A stretch of DNA of 64,000 bases from Tsuneonella sediminis (GTDB lineage Bacteria > Pseudomonadota > Alphaproteobacteria > Sphingomonadales > Sphingomonadaceae). The stretch covers positions 744,001 through 808,000 of the forward strand of contig NZ_JBNCBU010000001.1 in the NCBI RefSeq assembly GCF_051912845.1, given 5' to 3'. This document shows, in pieces, positions 24,232 through 31,795 of this stretch. The position numbers and the translations under genes were made by a program. A model generated the notes under the pieces. It did no database searches, was not told the origin of the DNA, and saw only the letters and a list, made by a program, of their open reading frames with translations. Numbering within the stretch: the first letter of the stretch is position 1; each line of letters opens with the position of its first letter.

Positions 24232-25659
24232 ATGAGCACGGGTCGCACTACGCTCACCATCGTTCTTGCCGGATCGCTCGCCGCATGCGGCGGCGGCGGT
24301 AGCAGCGGGGGCGGAAGTTTCGGGAACGCCCCCACCCCGACGCCGATATCGACGACCAGCGCCTGCTCGCTGTCCGCGCGGCAGGACTTCGCCAAGGCGG
24401 TGATCGACGAATGGTACCTGTTCCCGTCGCTGGTGAACAACGGCGTCAACAAGAACAGCCATTCGACCGTGCAGGGCTATATCGATGCCCTGCTGGCGCA
24501 GGCGGCCGCCGAATCCAAGGATCGCGGCTTCACCTACATCACCTCGATTCAGGAAGAGAACGCGTTCATCAACTCGGGTGCGCAGGCCGGCTTCGGGGTG
24601 CGGCTGAGCTATAGCACTTCGCAGAACCGGGTGTTCGTTGTCGAAGCGTTCGAGAACGCGCCTGCGCTAGCCGCCGGCATCGACCGGGGGACCGAGCTTC
24701 TCGCAATCGGAACGACGGGTGCGAATATCCAGACGGTGTCGTCGCTGATGGCCTCGGGAGGTACCGCCGCGGTGGTCGATGCCCTTGGCCCATCGACCCC
24801 CGGAACGACCCGCGTGCTGCGGTTCAACACCGGAGGCACGATCAAGGAAGTGGCGGTCACGAAGGCCGAGTTCGCGCTCGACCCGGTTTCCGACCGCTAT
24901 GGCGCCAAGATTCTCGACGATGGCGGCAGGAAGGTCGGCTACGTCAACCTGCGCACGTTCATCGATCCCGCCGATCCCGACCTTCGCGCCGCCTTCGCCG
25001 CGTTCAGGGCGCAAGGGATCACCGAAGTCATCGTCGACGTTCGCTACAATGGCGGCGGCCTCGTCCGTATTGCCGATCTGTTCGGAGACCTGCTCGGCGC
25101 GGACAAGGTCGGACAGGTTTTCAGCTACACCACCTTCCGCGACAGCAAGTCCTCGAACAATTCGACGAGGAATTTCGCCGCGCAGCCGCAGGCGATTGCA
25201 GCGACCAGGATCGCGTTCATCGGCTTCGGCGGGACGGCTTCGGCGAGCGAACTCGTCGCTAACGCGTTCATCCCCTACCTAGGCTCGAACACCGCGCTCA
25301 TCGGCGGCAACACGTTCGGCAAGCCGGTGGGCCAGATCGCGATCGACAAGACCGAATGCGACGACCGCATGCGCGTGGTCGCATTCAAGACCGAGAACGC
25401 CGCCCGGCAGGGGGAATATTTCAAGGGCCTCGCCACCGTCTTTCCGCGGACGTGCGCCGCGGGCGACGACATCACCTTCCAACTGGGCGACCCGGGAGAG
25501 GCGGCGGTAAAGACCGCGCTCGATTTCCTTGCCGGCCGCACGTGCACGCCAATCGGTTCTTCAGGCGGACAGGGCACGCTTTCGGTCGCGCCCTCACGCG
25601 AACTCGTGAGGCCCGACGCGCCCACCGCCGCGCAGCGTGAAACGCCGGGCCTGTTCTAG
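24232..25659 (+). CDS. S41 family (C-terminal processing) protease lipoprotein
   Basis: A 475-residue exported protease. The lipobox LAAC gives lipid Cys19, followed by a Gly/Ser-rich and PTPTP linker. A PDZ domain covers about residues 115-205. The catalytic region shows RYNGGGLV, then Ser337 in GTASASE and Lys364 in TFGKPVGQ, the Ser/Lys dyad of CtpA/tricorn-type enzymes. It is presumably on the periplasmic face of a membrane. A GGGAGGGG ribosome-binding site lies upstream. No partner is obvious; the TetR gene downstream is convergent. Confidence 0.9.
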   Translation: MSTGRTTLTIVLAGSLAACGGGGSSGGGSFGNAPTPTPISTTSACSLSARQDFAKAVIDEWYLFPSLVNNGVNKNSHSTVQGYIDALLAQAAAESKDRGFTYITSIQEENAFINSGAQAGFGVRLSYSTSQNRVFVVEAFENAPALAAGIDRGTELLAIGTTGANIQTVSSLMASGGTAAVVDALGPSTPGTTRVLRFNTGGTIKEVAVTKAEFALDPVSDRYGAKILDDGGRKVGYVNLRTFIDPADPDLRAAFAAFRAQGITEVIVDVRYNGGGLVRIADLFGDLLGADKVGQVFSYTTFRDSKSSNNSTRNFAAQPQAIAATRIAFIGFGGTASASELVANAFIPYLGSNTALIGGNTFGKPVGQIAIDKTECDDRMRVVAFKTENAARQGEYFKGLATVFPRTCAAGDDITFQLGDPGEAAVKTALDFLAGRTCTPIGSSGGQGTLSVAPSRELVRPDAPTAAQRETPGLF

Positions 25660-25676
25660 GCCGCACCCCTCCGGGC

Positions 25677-26273
25677 TCAGGACTGGGCGGGGTCGCGCGC
25701 GAGTGAGCCGATCAGCAGCCGCTCCGCGCGATCGCGGGCGCTTGCGTCCGGAAGGCCCAGCGAGCGCGCCAGAGCGGGTCCCATCAATGCATTGCCGAGC
25801 GCCAGCAGGACCAGGGTAAGCGTCGTCTCGTGCAGGGCCTGCACGCCGTCGTGTGATACCTCTTCCGGAGCGATCTCGTCGACCAGCTCGTGGATGGTCT
25901 CGACGATCGGGTCGAGCGCGTCCTCGTTCCCGGTCAGGAGCATCCAGCTCGCGAGGGCACCGGCCCCCTCCTTGTCGAAGGCGTCAAACGTAAGGTCGAC
26001 GACCTCGCGCGGGCTGCCGAGACCCGCCCGGCTCGCGCGGACCGCCTCCTTGATCGTTTCGCAGACCGTCTCGGCAAGATGCTGCGCCAACGCCTTCTGC
26101 AAACCCGATGCCGAGCCGAAATGATGGAGCAGGTTCGCGTGCGTTCGCCCGATGCGTCCCGCCACCGCCTTGAGCGTGACAGACTGGGGACCGGTTTCGA
26201 TAAGAAGGTGCCGGGCGGCTTCGAGCGCGGCCGTCCGCGATTCTTCGGGGCTCAAGCGCTTGCGGGTGACCAT
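25677..26273 (-). CDS. TetR/AcrR family regulator
   Basis: A 198-residue repressor. The HTH lies at about residues 33-55 (VTLKAVAGRIGRTHANLLHHFG), with an all-helical ligand domain after it. The ATG at 26273 gives MVTRKRLSPEESR; an earlier start nine codons upstream is possible. It is divergent from the metal-dependent hydrolase gene. The 110 bases between them contain a perfect 12-base inverted repeat overlapping a -35 element, so it probably represses that gene and perhaps itself. The ligand is unknown, possibly a lipid given the hydrolase family. Confidence 0.9.
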   Translation of the reverse strand: MVTRKRLSPEESRTAALEAARHLLIETGPQSVTLKAVAGRIGRTHANLLHHFGSASGLQKALAQHLAETVCETIKEAVRASRAGLGSPREVVDLTFDAFDKEGAGALASWMLLTGNEDALDPIVETIHELVDEIAPEEVSHDGVQALHETTLTLVLLALGNALMGPALARSLGLPDASARDRAERLLIGSLARDPAQS

Positions 26274-26326
26274 TTGCGCCGGGTAGACCTCGCAGCGCAA
26301 CTCGGCAAGGCATGAGAGGAGATTAT

Positions 26327-26365
26327 TGACACCAATGTCAGTAACGCGTACTTACATTGGTGTCA
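26327..26365. promoter_or_regulatory. Perfect 12-base inverted repeat, likely TetR operator
   Basis: TGACACCAATGT (26327-26338) and its exact complement ACATTGGTGTCA (26354-26365) flank a 15-base spacer. The left arm contains TTGACA (26326-26331), a perfect -35 for the plus strand. The hydrolase start codon follows 19 bases after the right arm, so a bound repressor would block both promoter and leader. Confidence 0.75.
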
Positions 26366-26383
26366 GTTAAAGGAGCCGATTCG

Positions 26384-27271
26384 ATGAACGCCCCCGCCCG
26401 ATTCGATATTGACCCGACCGCCACCCCTGCCCCGACCCCGACCCCTGACGATCTCGACATCGTCGTGCGCGACCGCCGCTTTCTGCGCGGCCAGAAGGCG
26501 AAGCGCTGGTGGCTGAACGGCGATCCTATCGCCACCGCATGGTTCAACGCGCTGTCCGCCACGTTCCCGCGCGGTGAAGCGTTCTTCATCGAGTCGGTCC
26601 GTGCGTTCCGTGACGGTGCCGACCCGAAGCTGGCCGGCGAGATCCGCGCTTTCATCAAGCAGGAAATCAATCACACCCGCGAGCATATCGTGCTCAACAA
26701 GCTGGCCGAAGACAGCGGATACGACATCGCGTTCATCGACAAGCGGGTCGAGGAACTGCTTGCCCTGCTCAAGGATCGCCCGGCGTACCTCAACCTCGCC
26801 GCGACGATGGCGCTCGAGCACTTCACCGCGATGTTCGGCCAGGAACTCCTCGCCAACCCCGCGCACCTCGAAGGCGCCGAGGGCGATCTCGGCGACATCT
26901 GGCGCTGGCACTCGGTCGAGGAGATCGAGCACAAGGGTGTCGCCTACGATACGTGGCTGCACGCCACGCGCGACTGGAGCCGCTGGCGCCGCTGGAAGGT
27001 CAAGAGCCTGATGATGGTGCTCGTGACCAAGCGGTTCATCGGCAACCGGGTGAAGGACATGAAGGACCTGCTCGCACAGGACGGCCTGACCGGCTGGAAG
27101 GTCACGGCGCGGATTTGGGCCTATCTGCTGCTTCGCCCCGGTTTCCTGCGTCGCATCGCCCTGCCGTGGCTGGCGTTCTTCCTTCCCGGCTTCCACCCGT
27201 GGAACGAGGACGACCGCCACCTCATAAGCAAGTACGAGGGCGACTTCGCCGACGCGCTGCTGCCGGTCTGA
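26384..27271 (+). CDS. Metal-dependent hydrolase (COG3687 family)
   Basis: A 295-residue protein of the COG3687 ferritin-like membrane hydrolase family. Metal-binding Glu/His motifs are visible: FIKQEINHTREH near residue 92, ALEHFTAMFGQ near 145 and WHSVEEIEHKGVAYD near 178. The C-terminus is hydrophobic (WAYLLLRPGFLRRIALPWLAFFLPG), suggesting membrane association. Strong AAAGGAG lies upstream of the ATG at 26384. A PTATPAPTPTP stretch sits near the N-terminus. The reaction is unknown; the family is often next to lipid and fatty-acid genes and under TetR control, as here. Confidence 0.85.
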   Translation: MNAPARFDIDPTATPAPTPTPDDLDIVVRDRRFLRGQKAKRWWLNGDPIATAWFNALSATFPRGEAFFIESVRAFRDGADPKLAGEIRAFIKQEINHTREHIVLNKLAEDSGYDIAFIDKRVEELLALLKDRPAYLNLAATMALEHFTAMFGQELLANPAHLEGAEGDLGDIWRWHSVEEIEHKGVAYDTWLHATRDWSRWRRWKVKSLMMVLVTKRFIGNRVKDMKDLLAQDGLTGWKVTARIWAYLLLRPGFLRRIALPWLAFFLPGFHPWNEDDRHLISKYEGDFADALLPV

Positions 27272-27295
27272 CCGGACCGCGATTTCGAATTCGAA

Positions 27296-27332
27296 GATGC
27301 GCCGCTCCGGGTTTCGCCTGGAGCGGCGCATC
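27296..27332. terminator. Bidirectional hairpin between convergent genes
   Basis: A perfect 13-base stem, GATGCGCCGCTCC (27296-27308) and GGAGCGGCGCATC (27320-27332), with an 11-base loop. It lies between the hydrolase stop and the GNAT stop. Only a short T run follows on either side. A separate 12-base palindrome TTCGAATTCGAA (27284-27295) abuts it. Confidence 0.65.
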
Positions 27333-27337
27333 GCGTT

Positions 27338-27874
27338 TCAGGCGGCTTGCATCACCGGATCAATCGCTTCGCCGAGATCGAGGGCGTACTCGAGCGACTG
27401 GACATCGCAGCCGCGGGCCAGGCTGAAGCGGCGCGCCGTTTGTGGCCCGTCGAACCCGAGCTTGCGAAGGACCCGGCCCGAGGCCGGATTATCGACGAAA
27501 TGCCCCGCGACGAGTCTGCGGATGCCGAGCATCCGCGCGATCTCGATCACGCCGCGCCCCGCTTCGGTAGCAAAGCCCTTCCCCCAGAAAGGACGGGCCA
27601 GCCAGTACCCGATTTCCACCTCGACACTGTCGGGTTTGCGTCCCAGCCCGGCTGCGCCGATGAGGCTGCCGCTGCGCGACTCCACTACGGCGAACGCAGG
27701 CAGCCGCGGATCCTGCGGCTGGCTGGCCCACCAGCGGGCGTCTCTTTCGGTGTAGGGCCACGGCACGCGCGCGAGGTTGCAGGCGATCGCCTTCTCGCCG
27801 ACGCCCGCCAGGACTTGCTCCCAGTCCTCGGGCCAGAACGGCCGCAGCAGCAGCCTCTCCGTCACATGGAACAT
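27338..27874 (-). CDS. GNAT family N-acetyltransferase (RimJ/RimL type)
   Basis: A 178-residue acetyltransferase. It starts MFHVTERLLLRPFWPEDWEQ and contains the VEIGYWLARPFWGKGFATEA acetyl-CoA pyrophosphate-binding region near residues 85-104, then the late DNPASGRVLRKLGF motif. Members acetylate protein N-termini, amino acids or small amines; the target cannot be told. ATG at 27874 is preferred to the GTG one codon earlier. GGGAG lies upstream. It follows rpmA on the same strand, but a terminator separates them. Confidence 0.88.
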   Translation of the reverse strand: MFHVTERLLLRPFWPEDWEQVLAGVGEKAIACNLARVPWPYTERDARWWASQPQDPRLPAFAVVESRSGSLIGAAGLGRKPDSVEVEIGYWLARPFWGKGFATEAGRGVIEIARMLGIRRLVAGHFVDNPASGRVLRKLGFDGPQTARRFSLARGCDVQSLEYALDLGEAIDPVMQAA

Positions 27875-27950
27875 CACGCCTACTCCCTACTCGCCATGAT
27901 CGGGCCGATAGAGCCGTCGCATGACGCCTGTGTTGCGAGGGAGAAACGAC

Positions 27951-27999
27951 AAGAGGGAGACGGGCCCCCGATCACTCGGGCTGGCCCCATCTCCCTCTT
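27951..27999 (-). terminator. Long hairpin terminator after rplU-rpmA
   Basis: A long stem pairs AAGAGGGAGA (27951-27960) with TCTCCCTCTT (27990-27999). It continues inward with GGCC and CCCGA/TCGGG arms. On the minus strand it follows the rpmA stop by about 65 bases and is followed by GTCGTTTC. A second small hairpin GCCGGA/TCCGGC (28003-28021) lies between it and rpmA. Confidence 0.6.
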
Positions 28000-28063
28000 C
28001 GTGCCGGAAGTTACCTCCGGCGGGGGGCCATCCCGTGGACGGCCCCGTTTTCGGGTCGTCCGA

Positions 28064-28333
28064 TTATTCCGCGGCTTGCGCCATCATGTCGACCGACACG
28101 TACTTTCGGCCGAGTTTGCCGGCGTGGAATCGTACGCGGCCTTCGACCAGCGCGAACAGCGTGTGGTCCTTGCCCATCCCGACGCCGGTGCCCGGATAGA
28201 ACTTGGTCCCGCGCTGGCGCACGATGATGTTGCCCGGAATCACTTCCTGGCTGCCGAACTTCTTGACGCCGAGACGACGGCCGGCGGAGTCGCGGCCGTT
28301 GCGGGACGAACCGCCTGCTTTCTTGTGTGCCAT
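28064..28333 (-). CDS. rpmA: 50S ribosomal protein L27
   Basis: An 89-residue ribosomal protein with the normal start MAHKKAGGSSRNGRDSAGRR, LGVKKFGSQ and the later GNIIVRQRGTKFYPG. L27 reaches the peptidyl transferase centre through its basic N-terminus. It follows rplU by 17 bases, the universal rplU-rpmA pair. Confidence 0.98.
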   Translation of the reverse strand: MAHKKAGGSSRNGRDSAGRRLGVKKFGSQEVIPGNIIVRQRGTKFYPGTGVGMGKDHTLFALVEGRVRFHAGKLGRKYVSVDMMAQAAE

Positions 28334-28350
28334 TGTTTCGTCCTACTCTC

Positions 28351-28872
28351 TTACTTCTCGGTCTTCTTGGCGGCCGGCTTCTTCGCCGGAGCCTTCTTGT
28401 CGGCGGACTTGGCCGGCGCGGCGTCCTTCACCGGAGCCGCGGCCTTGGCCTTGGTGTCCTTTTTGGTCTCGACGCCTTTCGCCGGCGCGGTCGCCTGCGC
28501 GGAATGATCGGCCTTGGGAGCCTCGGCCTTCGTCGCAGTGTCCTTCTTCGGCGCGGCCTTCTTCTCGGCCTTGCTGTCGCCGACCGAGACGATGCGCAGC
28601 AGGGTCATCTGCTGGCGGTGGCCGGCCTTGCGGCGGTAGTTGTGCCGGCGGCGCTTCTTGAAGACGGTGACCTTCTCGCTCTTCGCCTGGGCAATGATCT
28701 CGGCAGATACGACGGTCTTCGCCGCATCGGCCAGCGTGTCGCCCTCGCCCGCGAGCAGGACGTCGCCCAGGGTGATCGTATCGCCGGCGTCGCCCGCCAG
28801 CTTCTCGACCGCGATCTTGTCTCCGGCGGCAACCCGGTACTGCTTGCCGCCCGTACGCACTACTGCGAACAT
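28351..28872 (-). CDS. rplU: 50S ribosomal protein L21 with long Lys/Ala tail
   Basis: Residues 1-103 are an ordinary L21 (MFAVVRTGGKQYRVAAGDKI, KRRRHNYRRKAGHRQQMTLLRI). A 70-residue extension rich in Lys, Ala, Pro and Thr follows to residue 173, with repeats such as AKA, APA and KKP. Tails of this histone-like kind are found in alphaproteobacterial L21 but vary in length. The tail is probably disordered and RNA-binding. Confidence 0.97.
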   Translation of the reverse strand: MFAVVRTGGKQYRVAAGDKIAVEKLAGDAGDTITLGDVLLAGEGDTLADAAKTVVSAEIIAQAKSEKVTVFKKRRRHNYRRKAGHRQQMTLLRIVSVGDSKAEKKAAPKKDTATKAEAPKADHSAQATAPAKGVETKKDTKAKAAAPVKDAAPAKSADKKAPAKKPAAKKTEK

Positions 28873-28963
28873 GGGTAATTCACTTCCGCTTTATATGTGT
28901 GGCCACCCACCAGCGGGCGACGAAACCGGATGCCCCCGAACGGGGACCCCGGAAAGATGGGTG

Positions 28964-28992
28964 CCGTTAGGGGAAGCATCCTGCGAAGTCAA
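28964..28992 (-). promoter_or_regulatory. Predicted sigma70 promoter of rplU-rpmA
   Basis: On the minus strand TTGACT (28992-28987), a 17-base spacer and TAACGG (28969-28964) form a good promoter. The transcript would have a leader of about 85 bases to rplU (28872). A short stem CCCCGAACGGGG in 28934-28947 lies in the leader and might be regulatory. Confidence 0.6.
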
Positions 28993-29093
28993 CGCCCCAA
29001 AGGCCGGGCCGGGCGGCGAAATCGGGAACCTTGACGCTTCCGGGGGAGCGCGATCCCGCTTCCCCAGTCCGCGCCACATGCTAAGGACCTTGC

Positions 29094-29591
29094 GTGACCT
29101 CGTATCAGCGTATCCTCACACTCATTCCCGCCGCCCTTGTCGCCGCTTGCGCGACATCGGGTGACTATCCGTCGCTCGCCCAACGCCCAGCGGAGCGGGT
29201 CGAGGGGACCTTCACCCCCGATACGAGCGAAGCGCTGGTTCCCGCGCCCGTCGTTCCCGGCGCCGACCTCGTCGCGCGGCTCGCCGAGCTGGAACGCCAG
29301 GCACGCGGCGCCCACGCCGAGTTCGTCGTGGGCGTCCCGGCGGCCGAACGTCTGGCTGCGCGCGCCGGTCCGGTGGCCAGCGACAGCTGGGCGGCGGCGC
29401 AGGTGGCGCTGGCCGATCTCGATTCGATCCGGAGCCGGGTTGCCATCGCGCTCGCCGAACTCGATTCGCTCTGGGTCGACGCCACTCTGGAGGCAGGCCC
29501 GCGTGAGGCGATCGGGTCGGTGCGATCCACGGTGGAAGGTCTCGTCGCCGAGGAAGACGCGGTCCTCGCGCGGCTGCGCGGCCGGGTCTGA
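29094..29591 (+). CDS. Hypothetical lipoprotein, helical
   Basis: A 165-residue exported protein. The signal peptide ends with LVAAC (lipid Cys19), then a Pro/Val-rich spacer. From residue 58 on it is alpha-helical and rich in Ala, Leu, Glu and Arg (ARLAELERQARGAH, AALADLDSIRS-type heptads), likely coiled-coil. I do not recognise the family. The GTG start at 29094 has AAGGA upstream. The gene is convergent with the membrane protein at 29662. Confidence 0.72.
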   Translation: MTSYQRILTLIPAALVAACATSGDYPSLAQRPAERVEGTFTPDTSEALVPAPVVPGADLVARLAELERQARGAHAEFVVGVPAAERLAARAGPVASDSWAAAQVALADLDSIRSRVAIALAELDSLWVDATLEAGPREAIGSVRSTVEGLVAEEDAVLARLRGRV

Positions 29592-29602
29592 CAGGAAGGG
29601 AA

Positions 29603-29628
29603 GGCGCGGAGCCCATGGGTTCCGCGCC
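29603..29628. terminator. Hairpin between convergent genes
   Basis: A 12-base stem GGCGCGGAGCCC (29603-29614) pairs with GGTTCCGCGCC (29618-29628 and one more base), allowing one G-U pair, with a very short loop. It lies just after the lipoprotein stop. Neither side has a full T run, so efficiency is uncertain. Confidence 0.5.
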
Positions 29629-29661
29629 TCTCTCGTCCCCTTATGCCTTCGGGACCATCGC

Positions 29662-30084
29662 TCAGACGAATGCCGCGATCGTTACGCACACAATAGCCCA
29701 GGCAAAGATCAGCACCGGTAAAACGAGCATCTGGGCCGCCGCCTCCCCGGACGTAAGGCGCCCGGTGTGCGTCACGATCCCCTGCCGACGAAAGCGCTCC
29801 CACGTCATCGCGCCGACCGGATTGTCGGGCTTCATCCGTGCCCAGGTCGACGACACGCCGAAACCCATGACGATGAATACTGCGCAGACTGCCAGGGGAA
29901 TGATCAGGCCCGGACTCGACAGGCCCACGGCCATGATGGCGAGGAAACCCAGGTACGCCCCCGCGGTCGCGAGGTACAGTGCCGGGGGCAGCTCGAAACT
30001 GCGATCCACCGTGACCGGTGGCCGCAGGTTCGCGCGGACTTCGGCTTTCGCGATCACGAGTTCGCGGGTGAGGTGCTTCGACAT
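29662..30084 (-). CDS. Hypothetical membrane protein
   Basis: A 140-residue protein with three hydrophobic segments at about residues 33-53, 56-77 and 116-139. A polar loop contains WARMKPDNPVGAMTWERFRRQG. I do not recognise a family. The C-terminus ends inside the last helix. It is convergent with a lipoprotein gene, and a 98-base gap separates it from the folB-linked gene upstream. The ATG at 30084 gives MSKHLTRELVIAKAEV. Confidence 0.65.
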   Translation of the reverse strand: MSKHLTRELVIAKAEVRANLRPPVTVDRSFELPPALYLATAGAYLGFLAIMAVGLSSPGLIIPLAVCAVFIVMGFGVSSTWARMKPDNPVGAMTWERFRRQGIVTHTGRLTSGEAAAQMLVLPVLIFAWAIVCVTIAAFV

Positions 30085-30182
30085 GACAGGTTCCCTTCGT
30101 TCGGTACGAGGGACGACCTACCGCGCCGCCGGGCACAGCGAATTGACGCGGATCAAAACGAGGGGATGTTTTTGCCGGCCGG

Positions 30183-30518
30183 TCAGGCCAGCGGGTTACC
30201 CGCGCCAGCAGGTTCGAGGACGAAGTACTGACCGGTGACGCCCGGTGCTGCCGACAGGTAACGCACCGCAGCCGCCATCGCTGCTTCGTCCGTGCCCGAA
30301 ACGCCGTTGACCCGGAGCGGCGCATGCTCGCGAGCGAGGTTCTGCACTGCCGCCAGGCGCCACCCGCGGTGCGTGTGATCGGCCGGCCCGAACACCAGGA
30401 CGATCAGTTCGCCATCCGTCGTGCCGATCGCCTCGATCACTCGGGGAAGCGCCTCGCAATGGAAGCGCGTTGCTGCCTCGATCGCCGCGGTAGGAAGCGG
30501 GCCGACGCGCACCAGCAT
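30183..30518 (-). CDS. Half-length SDR-like protein of unknown function next to folB
   Basis: A 111-residue protein. The middle (RLAAVQNLAREHAPLRVNGVSG) and end (AAAVRYLSAAPGVTGQYFVLEPAG) resemble the C-terminal half of short-chain dehydrogenases. No glycine-rich cofactor loop and no YxxxK are visible, so it should lack dehydrogenase activity alone. It could be a remnant or a structural partner. It starts three bases after folB, indicating co-translation, so a link to pterin metabolism is possible but inferred. Confidence 0.65.
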   Translation of the reverse strand: MLVRVGPLPTAAIEAATRFHCEALPRVIEAIGTTDGELIVLVFGPADHTHRGWRLAAVQNLAREHAPLRVNGVSGTDEAAMAAAVRYLSAAPGVTGQYFVLEPAGAGNPLA

Positions 30519-30521
30519 CGT

Positions 30522-30893
30522 TCAGCGGCGCTCGCGCGTCAGGGTCATGCCGATCTTCTCGTCCCGCTCGGCGATGGCAAGCTTGACGATCTTCACGGTC
30601 ACAGCCTCGACACGCTCGTCCTGCACGAAAAGGGTGTCGCAAATGTGCTCGGCGACTGCCTCGATCAGCTTAAAGTGCACGCCCTCCGGCAGCGCCTCGG
30701 AGGCAGCGAACTTCAGGTCCATGTAGTTCTTGCTCGCCGAAAGGTGCGTGTCCGGCTCGTAGCGATGCGCGGGTTTCATCCGTGCGGTAACCGTAATCCG
30801 CAGGGGCTGCGGCTTGCCGGTTTCCTCGGAATAAATGCCGGTAAGGACATCGACTTCGAGGTCGGCGACTTCGAGGATGAGCGAATCGGCCAT
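30522..30893 (-). CDS. folB: FolB-like dihydroneopterin aldolase
   Basis: A 123-residue protein of the dihydroneopterin aldolase/epimerase (tunnelling) fold. The start SLILEVADLEVDVLTGIYSEE and the later LPEGVHFKLIEAVAEHICD contain the conserved Glu of the substrate pocket. It acts in folate synthesis, releasing 6-hydroxymethyl-dihydropterin. It lies eleven bases after the methyltransferase gene and three bases before the SDR-like gene. folP is elsewhere in the window (62747). Confidence 0.85.
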   Translation of the reverse strand: MADSLILEVADLEVDVLTGIYSEETGKPQPLRITVTARMKPAHRYEPDTHLSASKNYMDLKFAASEALPEGVHFKLIEAVAEHICDTLFVQDERVEAVTVKIVKLAIAERDEKIGMTLTRERR

Positions 30894-30904
30894 CGCTGCT
30901 GCCC

Positions 30905-31795
30905 TTAGCCCGGATTGGCCCAGCGCGCGAAGATCGCAGTGGGAAGCAAGCGCCCGCCCTCGCCTTCTTCCCGCACCGCGAGATCGCCATGTTCAATGCT
31001 GCCGGGCAGGTCAGCGAAGAGCTCCGCGAGCAGGCCGCCGAGCGCCAGACTGCTCATGCGCACCGCGTAGACCGTCAGGAACAGGAAACGGCTGTCCGCA
31101 TCGAGCAGCCGGCGGCAGTCCGCGACGAGCGGCGCCAGCCCTTCCTCGATCCGCCACGTCTCCCCGTTGGGGCCGCGGCCGAACTTGGGCGGGTCGAGGA
31201 TGATTCCGTCGTATCGCCGTTCGCGCCTGACCTCGCGCGCAGCGAACTTGGCCGCATCGTCCACCAGCCAGCGGATGGGGCGGTCCTCCATTTGCGAAAG
31301 CGCCGCGTTCTCGCGTGCCTGGGCGACCGACTTCTTGCTGGCGTCGACGTGCGCGACCGTTCCGCACCCGCTCAGTGCGAGCGAACCGACCCCCGTATAG
31401 CCAAACATGTTGAGGGTCTCGGCGTCGGGCTTGCCGGATAGCCGTTCGCGCATCCAGTCCCAGACCGGCGCCATGTCGGGGAAGAAGCCGAGATGCCTGA
31501 ACGGCGTACATTGTGCGGTGAAGCGAACCTCGTTCCATTCGAGGCTCCAGCCATCGCGGGGGACGGGCCGGTCGAACTGCCAGCGACCGCCGCCATCCTC
31601 GTCGCTGCCGGGCACGAACTCTCCGTCCGCCTGCCATTCGGACAGGCGCGGCGACCACATTGCTTGCGGCTCGGGCCGGACGAAGCAATGCGGGCCGTAC
31701 CGCTCGAGCTTGCGGCCGTGGCCGCTATCGACGAGACCGTAATCCTTCCATCCCGCGCCCACCATGAGCACCGGTTGCTCGATCAGCGCGGCCAT
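30905..31795 (-). CDS. Class I SAM methyltransferase, RlmI/RlmK-like
   Basis: A 296-residue methyltransferase. The SAM motif I is LNMFGYTGVGSLAL near residue 128, and motif IV is ILDPPKFGRGP near residue 197, the DPPxF form typical of rRNA m5C methylases related to RlmI. The N-terminal PUA domain of RlmI is not evident, so it may instead be a RlmK-like m7G enzyme or a paralogue. It overlaps the thrC stop by one base (TGATG). Confidence 0.82.
   Translation of the reverse strand: MAALIEQPVLMVGAGWKDYGLVDSGHGRKLERYGPHCFVRPEPQAMWSPRLSEWQADGEFVPGSDEDGGGRWQFDRPVPRDGWSLEWNEVRFTAQCTPFRHLGFFPDMAPVWDWMRERLSGKPDAETLNMFGYTGVGSLALSGCGTVAHVDASKKSVAQARENAALSQMEDRPIRWLVDDAAKFAAREVRRERRYDGIILDPPKFGRGPNGETWRIEEGLAPLVADCRRLLDADSRFLFLTVYAVRMSSLALGGLLAELFADLPGSIEHGDLAVREEGEGGRLLPTAIFARWANPG

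Noticed and set aside
27901..28063. A small RNA gene in the gap after rpmA
   Set aside because: The strong hairpin is best explained as the rplU-rpmA terminator; no promoter is evident in front of it.
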